From positions 1 through 64,000 of the forward strand of contig NZ_ARQM01000010.1 of assembly GCF_000385135.1 (NCBI RefSeq): a DNA stretch of 64,000 bases. Direction: 5' to 3'. The position numbers and the translations under genes were made by a program. Source of the stretch: Promicromonospora sukumoe 327MFSha3.1. Its GTDB lineage: Bacteria; Actinomycetota; Actinomycetes; Actinomycetales; Cellulomonadaceae. Of the stretch, positions 27,658 to 36,647 are shown piece by piece (position 1 is the first letter of the stretch; each line of letters opens with the position of its first letter). The notes below the pieces were generated by a model. That model made no database searches. It had not been told where the DNA came from and saw only the letters and a program-made list of their open reading frames with translations.

Positions 27658-28903
27658 GGGCGGCCTCCTTGGTCTCGTCGTCCTTGTTCTCGTGGTCGGC
27701 CGTCACGGGAGCGTCCGCGACGTCGGTCTCTGCGTGCGCGGCGAGCGCCGAGAGCAGGGTGATGCGCGGGACGACGCCGTTGAGCCGCCCGGCGTCGTCG
27801 ACCACGGCGATGGCCGGGGTCTCGGCGGCCGGGCCGAAGAGGTCGGCGAGCGAGGTGTCCGGGGACACCCGGGCGCCGTCCGGGACCGGGTGCAGCAGGC
27901 CGGTGAGGTCCTTCTGCTCCAGGTGCCGGCCGACCTCGTCCTCGGTCACGTACCCCTTGAGGGTGCGGTCGCGCCCGGTGACGAACATGGCCGGGATCTG
28001 GTGCTCGCGCATGAGCTTGTGCGCGGCGCGCGGCCCCTGCTCGGCCCCGAGGACGGCGGCCGGCTTCTCCATGACGGACGCCGCCGTCAGGACGCGGGTC
28101 CGGTCGACGTCGGCGACGAACTGCGCGACGTAGTCGTTCGCCGGGTCCGTGAGGATCTCCTCGGCGGTGCCGACCTGGACGATCCGCCCGTTGCGCATCA
28201 TGGCGATCCGGTCGCCGATGCGCATGGCCTCGTTGAGGTCGTGGGTGATGAACAGGATCGTCTTGCCGAGCTTCTGCTGCAGCTCGATCAGCTGGTCCTG
28301 CATGTCCCGGCGGATCAGCGGGTCGAGCGCGCTGAACGCCTCGTCCATCAGCAGGATGTCGGTGTCGGCGGCCAGCGCCCGGGCCAGGCCCACGCGCTGC
28401 TGCATGCCGCCCGAGAGCTCGCTCGGCAGGTGCTCGTCCCAGCCGCTCAGGCCGCACAGCTCCAGGGCCTCGTGCGCACGCGCGCGACGCTCCTCCTTGC
28501 CGACGCCCTGGGTCTCCAGGCCGTAGGCGGCGTTGTCGATGACGGAGCGGTGCGGGAACAGCGCGAAGTGCTGGAACACCATGCTGATCCGCTTGCGCCG
28601 CAGGCGGCGCAGGTCCTTGCCGGTGGCGGCGGTGATGTTCTCGCCGTAGAGCTCCACGTGCCCGGAGGTCGGGGCGTGGAGCCCGTTGATCATGCGGATC
28701 AGCGTCGACTTGCCGGACCCGGACAGGCCCATGACGACGAAGATCTCTCCCTCTTCGACGGTGAACGACGCGTCGATCACCGCGGGTGTCAGACCGGCAT
28801 CCTTCAGCTCGTCGGTGCCGGCACCGGCCTCGAGGCGTTTGACGCCCTCGCGACCCTTGCGGCCGAACACCTTGTACAGGTGGTGTGCCTCGATAGCTGG
28901 CAC
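27650..28903 (-). CDS. proV: glycine betaine/proline ABC transporter ATP-binding protein with CBS domains
   Basis: The 417-residue protein has a canonical ATPase half with Walker A (MGLSGSGKSTLIRM), signature (ELSGGMQQRVGLARAL), Walker B (ILLMDEAFSALDPLIR) and H-loop (LFITHDLNEAMRIGDR). A pair of CBS motifs follows from about residue 275 to 400. In OpuA-type importers these CBS domains sense ionic strength or nucleotides and gate uptake. The GTG at 28903 was chosen because AAGGGGG lies 5 bases upstream and the protein then starts MPAIEAHHLYKVFG like its relatives. It is the first gene of the three-gene osmoprotectant operon. Confidence 0.94.
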   Translation of the reverse strand: MPAIEAHHLYKVFGRKGREGVKRLEAGAGTDELKDAGLTPAVIDASFTVEEGEIFVVMGLSGSGKSTLIRMINGLHAPTSGHVELYGENITAATGKDLRRLRRKRISMVFQHFALFPHRSVIDNAAYGLETQGVGKEERRARAHEALELCGLSGWDEHLPSELSGGMQQRVGLARALAADTDILLMDEAFSALDPLIRRDMQDQLIELQQKLGKTILFITHDLNEAMRIGDRIAMMRNGRIVQVGTAEEILTDPANDYVAQFVADVDRTRVLTAASVMEKPAAVLGAEQGPRAAHKLMREHQIPAMFVTGRDRTLKGYVTEDEVGRHLEQKDLTGLLHPVPDGARVSPDTSLADLFGPAAETPAIAVVDDAGRLNGVVPRITLLSALAAHAETDVADAPVTADHENKDDETKEAARA

Positions 28904-29107
28904 GAAGCCCCCTTGTCTTGGCGGGAAATTGGTCTGGTGGCAGGAAAATTGCAGGAAAATATGTCGGTACAACGTGAACCGCCCTTCACCAGACCATGTC
29001 CAGTCACACACATGCAAATTAGGTAAGCGTTCGTTATCGGATCGTTCAGTGTTCGTTACGGCCCGCCGGACCTCGTCGGGCACGGGCCGTTAGGGCAAGA
29101 TGTCCCC
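28904..29107. promoter_or_regulatory. AT-rich divergent intergenic region upstream of proV
   Basis: This 204-base gap between two divergent genes is clearly richer in A and T than its surroundings, with A-rich stretches around 28925-28960 and 29010-29050. It must hold the promoters for the betaine operon (minus) and for the ASCH gene (plus). A separated inverted repeat GGTCTGGT (about 28932) and ACCAGACC (about 28989) may be regulatory. No small gene is seen. Confidence 0.5.
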
Positions 29108-29866
29108 GTGACCAACGACGCGAATCCGCAGGCCGCGGACGACAACGAGCAGACCGCCGCCGCCGGGGCGGAGTCCCGCGACAGCGCGGAGCGTGAGCCT
29201 GCCGAGGCTGAGCCGGCTGTGACGGAGTCCGCTGCGGCCGGGTCTGCTGCGGCCGGGTCCGCTGCGGCAGAGTCTGCTGCGGCCGGGTCTGCTGCGGAGC
29301 CGGAGGAGTTCGACCCGGCGACGTTCGATCCCGCGACGTTCGACCCCGAGTCGGTTCCGGTGGAGGACGCCGAGCTCGCCGCCGAGGTGCTCGACTTCTG
29401 GGGCGCGACGCGCCAGTACGCCGGCATGGCCAAGGCGAGCATCGTCGTCGGGCACACCGTGAGCGAGACAGTGCCGCCGCCCGCCTGGTCGTTCGGCGAC
29501 GAGCCCGAGCTGGCGGAGACGCTCCTCGCGGCGGTCCTGGCGGGGGACAAGACGGCGACGTCGTCGGCCCTGTGGGACTACGACGACGAGGGCGCGCCGC
29601 TCCCCGTGGTCGGCGAGCTGTCGATCCTGCTGGACGGCGAGCGGCACCCGCGCGCGCTGATCCGCACCACGAGCGTCGAGACCACCACGTTCGACGAGGT
29701 CGACGACGACTTCGCGGCCGCAGAGGGCGAGGGCGACCGCACGCTGGAGTCATGGCGGGCCGGGCACGAGGCGTACTTCCGCCGCACCCTGGGCGAGGGC
29801 CGCGAGTTCTCGGCGGACATGCCGGTCGTGTGCGAGCGCTTCGAGCTCCTCTACCCCAAGCGCTGA
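29108..29866 (+). CDS. ASCH-domain protein with Ala/Ser/Gly-rich N-terminus
   Basis: Residues about 95-250 form an ASCH domain of the COG4405 type, recognised by WSFGDEPELAETLLAAVLAGDKTATSSALW and the C-terminal CERFELLYPK. ASCH domains are RNA-binding or RNA-acting folds; some members are nucleoside or acyl-nucleoside hydrolases, so the role is open. Residues 1-80 are low complexity: repeats of SAAAGSAAAES type encoded by 15-base DNA repeats (about 29229-29295), then a doubled DPATF. The GTG start lies 6-8 bases after an AT-rich hexamer, so it may be leaderless. Confidence 0.8.
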   Translation: MTNDANPQAADDNEQTAAAGAESRDSAEREPAEAEPAVTESAAAGSAAAGSAAAESAAAGSAAEPEEFDPATFDPATFDPESVPVEDAELAAEVLDFWGATRQYAGMAKASIVVGHTVSETVPPPAWSFGDEPELAETLLAAVLAGDKTATSSALWDYDDEGAPLPVVGELSILLDGERHPRALIRTTSVETTTFDEVDDDFAAAEGEGDRTLESWRAGHEAYFRRTLGEGREFSADMPVVCERFELLYPKR

Positions 29867-29898
29867 CTCAACCCTGCCCACTGCACCCGGGTAGAGCC

Positions 29899-29958
29899 GT
29901 CGAACGTAGGCTTCGTCGGCGCAAGGAGGCTCTTGCGCCGACGAAGCCTACGTTCGAC
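29899..29958 (+). terminator. perfect 27-base-pair hairpin
   Basis: The arms 29899-29925 and 29932-29958 are perfect complements with a 6-base loop. It lies between two genes on the same strand, so it probably ends the ASCH transcript. The stem is unusually long for a terminator and there is no T-run. Confidence 0.8.
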
Positions 29959-30039
29959 CACGGTGCTCGGGAGGGGCCCAGGGAGTGTCAGTGGGTCCGT
30001 CTAGCGTGGGGGCATCGGTCTCGACGAGAGGTGAAGGCG

Positions 30040-30438
30040 ATGGCGCTGCGCTGGTACTCGAACGTGGTGGAGTCCACGGACCACCGGAAGCTGGCCCGCT
30101 GGTGGGCCGAGGCCCTGGGCTGGGAGGTCGTCTTCGACCTGGACTCGGAGGTGGTCGTGGTGCCGCCGTGGGCGCTCGAGCTCTCCGGCAAGCTGGACTT
30201 CCACCAGGTGCCGCCGGGCATGGTGTTCGTCCCGGTCGACCACGAGAAGTCCGGCAAGAACCGGCTGCACTGGGACTTCGCGCCGCACACGAGCGACGAC
30301 CGGGACGCGGAGATCGCGCGGCTGGTCGAGCTGGGCGCCACGGTGATCGACGTCGGCCAGCCGGCCGAGGCGACCTGGACCGTGCTGGCCGACCCGGACG
30401 GCAACGAGTTCTGCGTGCTGTCGGCCCGGGACCAGTAG
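30040..30438 (+). CDS. VOC-family (glyoxalase-like) protein
   Basis: This small 132-residue protein fits a single glyoxalase-like (Glyoxalase_6) domain: LRWYSNVVESTDHRKLARWW at the start, LHWDFAPHTSDDRDAEIARL in the middle and VLADPDGNEFCVL at the end. VOC proteins use a metal for diverse chemistry on small molecules; the substrate is unknown. ATG at 30040 has GAGAGG upstream. It is flanked by a hairpin and a short repeat-rich gap (CAGCGGTCCGGA doubled near 30475-30500). Confidence 0.85.
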   Translation: MALRWYSNVVESTDHRKLARWWAEALGWEVVFDLDSEVVVVPPWALELSGKLDFHQVPPGMVFVPVDHEKSGKNRLHWDFAPHTSDDRDAEIARLVELGATVIDVGQPAEATWTVLADPDGNEFCVLSARDQ

Positions 30439-30554
30439 TCCGGGACCGGTAACCCGGGACCAGTAGCCCAGGGGCAGCGGTCCGGATCAGCGGTCCGGAG
30501 CAGCAGGCGTGCGGCCGCCGATGAGTTCTTGCCGCCGGGTCGGTCGGCCAGGGT

Positions 30555-31085
30555 ATGAAGACCAAGAATCTCGCGACCCTCTATGACCTGCCGACCCTGG
30601 ACTGGGCGCCCGTGGCGGCCAACCTGGACCGGCTCACGCAGGCTCCGGGCACCGGCGGCCCGGACCGGCACTCGCACTGGCTCACCACGGTCAACGCGGA
30701 CGGGAGCCCGCACGTCACCGGCATCGGCGCCATCTGGTTCGACGGCGCCTACTGGGTGGTGTCCGGCCGCAGCGCGCTCAAGGCCCGGAACCTGGAGCGC
30801 GACCCGAGGTGCGCCGTCGCGGTGGCGACGGCCGACTACGACACGGTCGTGGACGGCACGGCGCGCCTGGTCACGGACCGGGAGGAGGTGGCCGAGGTGT
30901 CCCGGCGGCTCAACGAGGGCGGCTGGCCGTGCGAGCCGGACGCGTCCGGCACGGCGCTCACCGCCCCGTACAGCGCGCCGTCCGCGGGGCCGGCGCCGTG
31001 GCACGTCTACCGCGTGACGCCCACCCGGGCGACGGCGCTCTACGTGCGGGAGGAGGGCGGCGCGACGTCGTTCGAGTTCGACTGA
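30555..31085 (+). CDS. pyridoxamine 5'-phosphate oxidase-fold protein (FMN or F420 dependent)
   Basis: The 176-residue split-barrel protein has WLTTVNADGSPHVTGIGAIWFDGAYWVV near residue 41 and SGRSALKARNLERDPRCAVAV shortly after, both common in actinobacterial PPOX-class flavin- or F420-binding proteins. Such enzymes reduce various substrates or act as general reductases. Cofactor choice cannot be settled by eye. Its neighbours give no pathway. Confidence 0.82.
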   Translation: MKTKNLATLYDLPTLDWAPVAANLDRLTQAPGTGGPDRHSHWLTTVNADGSPHVTGIGAIWFDGAYWVVSGRSALKARNLERDPRCAVAVATADYDTVVDGTARLVTDREEVAEVSRRLNEGGWPCEPDASGTALTAPYSAPSAGPAPWHVYRVTPTRATALYVREEGGATSFEFD

Positions 31086-31137
31086 ACCGAGCCAGCCCCT
31101 CCGCCCGCCCGACCGGCCCCAGGTTTCGTCCATACCG

Positions 31138-31177
31138 TGAGACCCGCGTCTCAGCGGGGTGATCGCACGCGTAGGCT
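31138..31177 (+). promoter_or_regulatory. leuB promoter with palindromic operator candidate
   Basis: TGAGAC and GTCTCA (31138-31143 and 31148-31153) form a perfect inverted repeat with a 4-base spacer. It covers the expected -35 position of a promoter whose -10 would be TAGGCT (31172-31177). Transcription would start at or near the leuB ATG, making it leaderless. A repressor bound here would block the promoter. Confidence 0.5.
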
Positions 31178-31183
31178 CCGGAC

Positions 31184-32242
31184 ATGGCACAGGTGGCTAC
31201 TACAGACGGCATCAATCTCGCGGTGGTCGCGGGTGACGGCATCGGTACCGAGGTCGTGGAGCAGGGTCTCTCCGTCCTCGAGGCGGCGCTGGCGCCGTCG
31301 GGTACCAAGCTCTCCACCACCGAGTTCGACCTCGGTGCGCGGCGCTGGCACGCGACCGGCGAGACCCTCACCGACGAGGACCTCGCGCGGATCAAGACCC
31401 AGGACGCGATCCTGCTCGGCGCGATCGGCGACCCGTCGGTCCCCAGCGGTGTGTTGGAGCGCGGGCTGCTGCTCAAGCTGCGCTTCGCGCTGGACCACTA
31501 CGTGAACCTGCGCCCGACCAAGCTCTACGAGGGCGTCTCCAGCCCGCTCGCGAACCCGGGCGAGATCGACTTCGTGGTGGTCCGCGAGGGCACCGAGGGC
31601 CCGTACGTGGGCAACGGCGGCGCGCTGCGCGTCGGCACCCCCGCCGAGATCGCCACCGAGGTCAGCGTCAACACCGCGTTCGGCGTCGAGCGCGTGGTCC
31701 GGGACGCCTTCGCGCGCGCCGCGGCCCGTCCCCGCAAGCACCTCACGCTGGTGCACAAGCACAACGTGCTGGTGCACGCCGGCCACCTGTGGCGCCGCAC
31801 GGTCGAGGCGGTCAACGCCGAGTTCCCCGACGTCACCACCGACTACGCGCACGTCGACGCCGCGACCATCTACCTGACGACCAACCCGAGCCGGTTCGAC
31901 GTCATCGTCACCGACAACCTGTTCGGCGACATCCTCACCGACCAGGCCGCCGCGATCTCGGGCGGCATCGGGCTGGCGGCGTCGGCCAACATCAACCCGG
32001 ACCGCACCGCCCCGTCGATGTTCGAGCCGGTGCACGGCTCCGCGCCCGACATCGCCGGCCAGGGCAAGGCCGACCCCACCGCGACGATCCTCTCCGTCGC
32101 CCTGCTGCTCGACCACCTGGGTTTCGCGGCCGAGTCCGCGCGCGTCCAGGACGCCGTCGCCGCCGACCTCGCGGCGCGCGGCGACGTAGTACGCACGACC
32201 GACCAGGTAGGCCGCGACATCGCGGCCCGCGTGATCGGGTAG
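31184..32242 (+). CDS. leuB: 3-isopropylmalate dehydrogenase
   Basis: LeuB oxidatively decarboxylates 3-isopropylmalate in leucine synthesis, and in organisms using citramalate it also acts on 3-methylmalate for isoleucine. The 352-residue protein has the dehydrogenase family motifs [17 protein letters not shown], the catalytic Lys/Tyr regions ([10 protein letters not shown]), and the NAD- and metal-binding [17 protein letters not shown] and [14 protein letters not shown]. It sits before ilvE, with a terminator between. leuC, leuD and leuA are not in this window. Confidence 0.94.
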   Translation: MAQVATTDGINLAVVAGDGIGTEVVEQGLSVLEAALAPSGTKLSTTEFDLGARRWHATGETLTDEDLARIKTQDAILLGAIGDPSVPSGVLERGLLLKLRFALDHYVNLRPTKLYEGVSSPLANPGEIDFVVVREGTEGPYVGNGGALRVGTPAEIATEVSVNTAFGVERVVRDAFARAAARPRKHLTLVHKHNVLVHAGHLWRRTVEAVNAEFPDVTTDYAHVDAATIYLTTNPSRFDVIVTDNLFGDILTDQAAAISGGIGLAASANINPDRTAPSMFEPVHGSAPDIAGQGKADPTATILSVALLLDHLGFAAESARVQDAVAADLAARGDVVRTTDQVGRDIAARVIG

Positions 32243-32256
32243 CACGCTTCACGAAG

Positions 32257-32295
32257 GCGGCGCCCGGGTCTCGCAGACCGATCCCCGGGCGCCGC
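32257..32295 (+). terminator. terminator after leuB
   Basis: GCGGCGCCCGGG at 32257-32268 pairs perfectly with 32284-32295 around a 15-base loop. It separates leuB from ilvE, so ilvE likely has its own promoter in the 100 bases after it. Confidence 0.82.
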
Positions 32296-32399
32296 TCTCG
32301 TATGTCGGGAGCCGTCCGGGCAGACGTCCGGCTCGGATCGCTCCGCCGCCTTGCCGGGCGTGGAAGACTGACAGCAGCATTCCGGTGAAAGGCATCGAC

Positions 32400-33530
32400 A
32401 TGACAACTACGACGGACCCCATCCTCCCGACCAGGCTCGAAGACCTGGTGGCGCTCTTCGACGTGCGGCCCACCGACGCGCCGACGTCGGACGAGGACCG
32501 CGTCGAGGCGCTCCGCGCCCCGAAGTTCGGGACCAAGTTCTCCGACCACATGGCGCGCATCTCCTGGAGCAGCGCCGACGGGTGGAAGGACCGGCGGATC
32601 GAGAAGTACGGTCCGCTGCTGCTCGACCCGGCCACCGCCGTCCTGCACTACGCGCAGGAGATCTTCGAGGGCCTCAAGGCCTACAAGCACGCCGACGGCT
32701 CGGTCTGGACGTTCCGCCCGGACCAGAACGCCGCGCGCTTCGCCCGGTCGGCGCACCGCCTCGCGCTGCCGTCGCTGAGCGTGGACGACTTCATCGGCTC
32801 GCTGGCCGCCCTGGTCCGCACCGACATCGACTGGGTGCCCGACGGCGAGGACTCCTCCCTCTACCTGCGGCCCTTCATGTACGCGTCCGAGGCGTTCCTC
32901 GGCGTGCGCCCGTCGCTCGAGGTCGAGTACCTGGTGATCGCCTCGCCCGTGGGCCCGTACTTCGCGGGCGGCGTCCGGCCCGTGTCGATCTACGTGTCCC
33001 AGGAGTACCACCGGGCGGGCCCGCCCGGAGGCACCGGCGACGCGAAGTTCGGCGGCAACTACGCCGCGAGCCTCCTGCCGCAGCTCGAGGCCCAGAAGGA
33101 GGGCTTCGACCAGGTGTGCTTCCTGGACGCAGCCACCAACACCTACCTCGAAGAGCTCGGCGGCATGAACGTCTTCGTGGTGATGGAGGACGGCACGCTG
33201 CACACGCCTGAGCTCGGCTCCATCCTGGAGGGCATCACGCGCGGCTCCGTGCTACAGCTCGCCGCCGACCGCGGCTACGACGTGGTGGAGCGGCGCATCC
33301 CGCTCGCCGAGGTCGTCGCGGGCCTCGAGTCGGGCGCCGTCAAGGAGTTCTTCGCGTGCGGCACCGCAGCCGTCGTGACGCCGGTGGGGCGGCTCGCCGG
33401 CTCGACGTTCGACCACGAGGTCAACGGCGGCGAGCCGGGCGAGCTGACCATGGCGATCCGCCAGGAGCTCACCGACATCCAGTACGGCCGCGCCGAGGAC
33501 CGGCACGGCTGGATGCGCCGCCTTGCCTGA
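32400..33530 (+). CDS. ilvE: branched-chain amino acid aminotransferase
   Basis: IlvE is a PLP class IV aminotransferase that performs the last step of valine, leucine and isoleucine synthesis with glutamate as donor. The 376-residue protein has the PLP lysine in GDAKFGGNYAASLLPQ and the class IV signature around EELGGMNVFVVMEDGTLHTPEL. The C-terminal EFFACGTAAVVTPVG is typical for branched-chain enzymes. The ATG at 32400 has GAAAGG 7 bases upstream; a GTG at 32385 is also in frame. It converges on the GAP-family gene. Confidence 0.95.
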   Translation: MTTTTDPILPTRLEDLVALFDVRPTDAPTSDEDRVEALRAPKFGTKFSDHMARISWSSADGWKDRRIEKYGPLLLDPATAVLHYAQEIFEGLKAYKHADGSVWTFRPDQNAARFARSAHRLALPSLSVDDFIGSLAALVRTDIDWVPDGEDSSLYLRPFMYASEAFLGVRPSLEVEYLVIASPVGPYFAGGVRPVSIYVSQEYHRAGPPGGTGDAKFGGNYAASLLPQLEAQKEGFDQVCFLDAATNTYLEELGGMNVFVVMEDGTLHTPELGSILEGITRGSVLQLAADRGYDVVERRIPLAEVVAGLESGAVKEFFACGTAAVVTPVGRLAGSTFDHEVNGGEPGELTMAIRQELTDIQYGRAEDRHGWMRRLA

Positions 33531-33565
33531 TCGCTGTCGGCCCTGATCACTGTCGGCGCGGTCGG

Positions 33566-34384
33566 TCAGCCCCAGAGGCGGCCGATCGCGTCGCGGGCCA
33601 CGAGGAACCCGACGATGCCGACGACCCACGCCGTCGTGCTCGCCGCGTTCCGTGTCAGCCAGCCGTCCAGGCGGCCGAGCGGCCGCTCCACCAGCCGCGA
33701 CGCGAACACCCGCGCGGCGGTCAGCACGAGGGCCGGCAGGATCATGACCAGGCAGTACCCCAGGACCCAGAGGCCCGACGTCGGCCACCCCGGACCCTGC
33801 GTGCCGATCAGGCCCAGCGCGGCGAGGTAGGGCAGCATCGACGCGACCTCGACCAGGCCGGCCCCGACCGCCAGCCCGGCCAGCGCCGGCCAGCTGCCGG
33901 ACTCGCTGCCGAGCGCGCGCTCGCGCCAGCGGTTCAACCTGCCCGGGCGCGCCGGGAGAGTCGCGCCGGACGCGGCGTCCGCGGTCCCGGCTGCCGGGGT
34001 GGCGGTGCCTGCTCTCGCTCCGCCCGCCTGCGCCGCCGCCTCCTCGGCCTTGCGCTCCTTGGACGGCTCCAGCTTGAAGCTCCACACGAACAGGCCGACG
34101 CCGACCAGGAGCTGCGCGATCAGGAACGGCCGCGAGCCCGACAGGGACGTGAGCGTGTCGCTCAGCGCGCCCGCCCCCAGCAGGATCGCCAGCCCGACCA
34201 GGGCGTAGAAGCCCGCGATCGAGCCGAGGTAGACGATCATCCGGCCCACGCGCACCCGCCCGGGCGACATGAGCAGCCACACGGGGATGAGCAGGGTGCC
34301 GAAGCTCGTCGAGTCGATGAGCGCGAGCACGGCCAGCGCACCGATCAGCGCGGCACCCGTGAGCTCGCCGGAGATGAGGTCCAT
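33566..34384 (-). CDS. GAP-family (sulfolipid-1-addressing-like) membrane protein
   Basis: This 272-residue membrane protein has about six hydrophobic segments, starting LTGAALIGALAVLALIDSTS and a second block VGRMIVYLGSIAGFYALVGLA, as in the Sap/GAP family named for mycobacterial sulfolipid addressing. A cytoplasmic Ala/Gly/Pro linker (about residues 108-150) splits the two halves. Family members are thought to help lipid or glycolipid export. The start at 34384 is preceded by other in-frame options (GTG 34393). It is divergent from the sensor kinase gene. Confidence 0.8.
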   Translation of the reverse strand: MDLISGELTGAALIGALAVLALIDSTSFGTLLIPVWLLMSPGRVRVGRMIVYLGSIAGFYALVGLAILLGAGALSDTLTSLSGSRPFLIAQLLVGVGLFVWSFKLEPSKERKAEEAAAQAGGARAGTATPAAGTADAASGATLPARPGRLNRWRERALGSESGSWPALAGLAVGAGLVEVASMLPYLAALGLIGTQGPGWPTSGLWVLGYCLVMILPALVLTAARVFASRLVERPLGRLDGWLTRNAASTTAWVVGIVGFLVARDAIGRLWG

Positions 34385-34492
34385 GCCGTCCACCCTGGTG
34401 CCCGCGGCGCACGAGCACATCCGCCGAACCGCCGAGACCCCGTACATCCTTCGGATGACCCGTCGCGCGCCGCGTCGTGCTGAGATGGACGC

Positions 34493-35890
34493 ATGCCCCG
34501 CCTGTCCGAGCTGATCGCACCCGTCGTCAAGGTCGTCACGGCCGAGGACCGGCGCGGCGACATGATCACGGCGGGCGGAATCCTGGTCACCGCCCTCGCG
34601 CTCGACGCGCTCGGCCTGATCCGGACCTCCTGGAGCGGCCTGCCCGACGTCCCGTCCTGGTGGTTCGCGATCCCGGCCGCCATCGGCTGCACCGCGCTGA
34701 TCTGGCGCCGGATCCACCCGCTCGCCGTGCTCGGCGTCGCCACTGTCGCCTTCGTGCTCGACGTCGTGCTCGGCGGGAGCGTCGGCCTCATCGTCGTGCT
34801 CTGGGAGGCGCTGTACGCCGTCCACCTGCACGGCACCCGGACCGCACGGCGGGTCAGCATCGTCGGGGTCACGATCCTGACCGCCGCGCTGATGACCGTC
34901 ATCGCCGTCGTCACGGGCGGGCTCCGGCCGACGGTCCTCGTCGGGCTCCAGGCCCTGACCCTGCTGGTCATGCCCATGTGGTGGGGCACCAACGTGCGAC
35001 AGGGCCGCGAGCTCACCGCCGCCGCCCGCGAGCGGGAACGGCTCGAGCGCGAGCGCGGCGCCGCGCTGCTCCGCCTCGCCGAGGCCTCGCGGCACGACGC
35101 CGTCCGCGCCGAGCGGGCCACCGTCGCCCGCGACCTGCACGACGTCGTCGCCTCGCACCTCTCCGCCATCGCCATCACCTCAGGCGGGGCGCTCGCGGGC
35201 GCCGCCGAGCCGGACCGGGACCGGGCCGCGCTGCGCAGCATCCGCGCCGAGAGCCTGGCCTCGCTGCAGGACATGCAGGCGATGATCCGCGTGCTGCGGG
35301 CCGACGACGTGGGGCCGGAGGACGTGGCGCCGTCGCGGGCCGCGCAGCTCGCCCCGGTGATCGAGCAGGCGCGGCTGGCCGGCCTGGACCTGGCGGTCTC
35401 CGACCCCGACGGAGTGCTGACGGGCGCGACGCCCCTGCCCGCCGCGGTGGACCACGCGGTGTACCGGGTGGTCCGGGAGGCGCTGACGAACGTCCACCGG
35501 CACGGCGGCGCCCGCGCCGACCTGAGCTTCGCCGCCGGCGGGCGGCTCGAGATCGGGGTGCGCGACGTGGGGACGGGCCACGTGCCGGGATCCCACGTCG
35601 CGGGGGACGTCGGCGAGGGGACCGGGATCGGCCTGGTGTCGATGCGGGAGCGCGTCGAGTCCCTCGGCGGGTCGTTCTGGGCGGGTCCGGAACACGCCGG
35701 CCCCGACGAACCGCCGTCGTCCCGTGCCACGCCCGGGTCGGGGTGGCTGGTGCGCGCCGTCCTGCCGCTTCCTGACCGGGCGGGCGCGGGCTCGGTCCCG
35801 GAGGAGCCCTCACAGCAGCAGCCGGCACCGCAGCACCCGTCACCGCAGCACCCGTCACCGCAGCAGCCGTCACCGGAGGTCCACGCGTGA
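34493..35890 (+). CDS. two-component sensor histidine kinase (NarL-type partner)
   Basis: The 465-residue kinase has 4-5 N-terminal membrane segments (to about residue 160) with no obvious extracellular domain. A coiled coil follows, then a HisKA_3 dimerisation domain with the phospho-acceptor His in ERATVARDLHDVVASHLSAI, and an ATPase domain with N-box VVREALTNVHRHG and G-box GIGLVSMRERV. The C-terminus ends in a Pro/Gln/His repeat (PQHPSP units) encoded by 15-base DNA repeats near 35826-35872. Its stop overlaps the response regulator start (GTGA). The signal is unknown. Confidence 0.93.
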   Translation: MPRLSELIAPVVKVVTAEDRRGDMITAGGILVTALALDALGLIRTSWSGLPDVPSWWFAIPAAIGCTALIWRRIHPLAVLGVATVAFVLDVVLGGSVGLIVVLWEALYAVHLHGTRTARRVSIVGVTILTAALMTVIAVVTGGLRPTVLVGLQALTLLVMPMWWGTNVRQGRELTAAARERERLERERGAALLRLAEASRHDAVRAERATVARDLHDVVASHLSAIAITSGGALAGAAEPDRDRAALRSIRAESLASLQDMQAMIRVLRADDVGPEDVAPSRAAQLAPVIEQARLAGLDLAVSDPDGVLTGATPLPAAVDHAVYRVVREALTNVHRHGGARADLSFAAGGRLEIGVRDVGTGHVPGSHVAGDVGEGTGIGLVSMRERVESLGGSFWAGPEHAGPDEPPSSRATPGSGWLVRAVLPLPDRAGAGSVPEEPSQQQPAPQHPSPQHPSPQQPSPEVHA

Positions 35891-36600
35891 TCCGGGTCCT
35901 GCTCGCCGACGACCACGCGGCGATCCGGGCGGGCCTGCGCATGCTGCTCGCCACGGCCGGCGACATCGAGGTGATCGGTGAGGCGGGCGACGGCGCCGTC
36001 GCGGTCACGAACGCCCGCGCGCTGCGCCCCGACGTGGTGCTGATGGACGTGCGCATGCCGGGGACCGACGGCGTCACCGCGACCCGGCAGATCGTCGACG
36101 AGGGGCTGGCCGAGGTCCTGGTGCTCACGACCTTCGACCTGGACGAGTACGTGTTCGGCGCCCTCCGGGCCGGTGCCGCGGGCTTCCTGCTGAAGACCGC
36201 CGAGGCGTCCGCGCTGGTGGACGCCGTCCGGCACGTCGCGGCGGGGGACGGCGTCGTGGCGCCGGAGGTCACCAGGAGGATCATCGCGGAGCTGTCCGCG
36301 CCCCGGGCCCGCCCCGGTGACCGGAACGGTGTCGTCGGCCCGAACGGCGTCGGCCGGGGAGTTAGGGGCTGGGGGAACGGCGACGGCGCCGGTGCGGCGA
36401 GCCTGCCCGCCGACCTGACCCCGCGGGAACGAGACGTGCTCGCGGGCCTCGGCTCGGGCCTGTCGAACGCGGAGCTCGCCGCGGCGCTGACCATCAGCGA
36501 GGCGACGGCCAAGACCCACGTGTCGCGGGTGCTCGCCAAGCTCGGCGTGACCTCCCGCGTCCAGGCGGCGATCGCCGCCCGGGACGCGGGCCTGGCCTGA
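35887..36600 (+). CDS. two-component response regulator, NarL/FixJ family
   Basis: The 237-residue regulator has a receiver domain (IRVLLADDHAAIRAGLRMLL at the start; phospho-acceptor Asp in DVVLMDVRMPG; conserved Thr and Lys in VLTTFDLDEY and GFLLKTAEA). It ends in a LuxR-type HTH (LTPRERDVLAGLGSGLSNAE, EATAKTHVSRVLAKLGV). The linker has a Gly/Asn-rich insert (about residues 140-170). It is coupled to the kinase gene by a 4-base overlap. Confidence 0.95.
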   Translation: MIRVLLADDHAAIRAGLRMLLATAGDIEVIGEAGDGAVAVTNARALRPDVVLMDVRMPGTDGVTATRQIVDEGLAEVLVLTTFDLDEYVFGALRAGAAGFLLKTAEASALVDAVRHVAAGDGVVAPEVTRRIIAELSAPRARPGDRNGVVGPNGVGRGVRGWGNGDGAGAASLPADLTPRERDVLAGLGSGLSNAELAAALTISEATAKTHVSRVLAKLGVTSRVQAAIAARDAGLA

Positions 36601-36612
36601 CCCGCGCCCGCC

Positions 36613-36643
36613 CTGACCCGCACTGGGAGCCGGGGCGGGTCAG
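36613..36643. terminator. hairpin between convergent genes
   Basis: CTGACCCGC at 36613-36621 and GCGGGTCAG at 36635-36643 are perfect complements around a 13-base loop. Genes on both strands end next to it. Confidence 0.65.
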
Positions 36644-36647
36644 CGGA

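Noticed and set aside
28904-29107. Riboswitch upstream of the betaine transporter operon
   Set aside because: No conserved riboswitch core or terminator switch was found; the region is simply AT-rich with a short separated inverted repeat.
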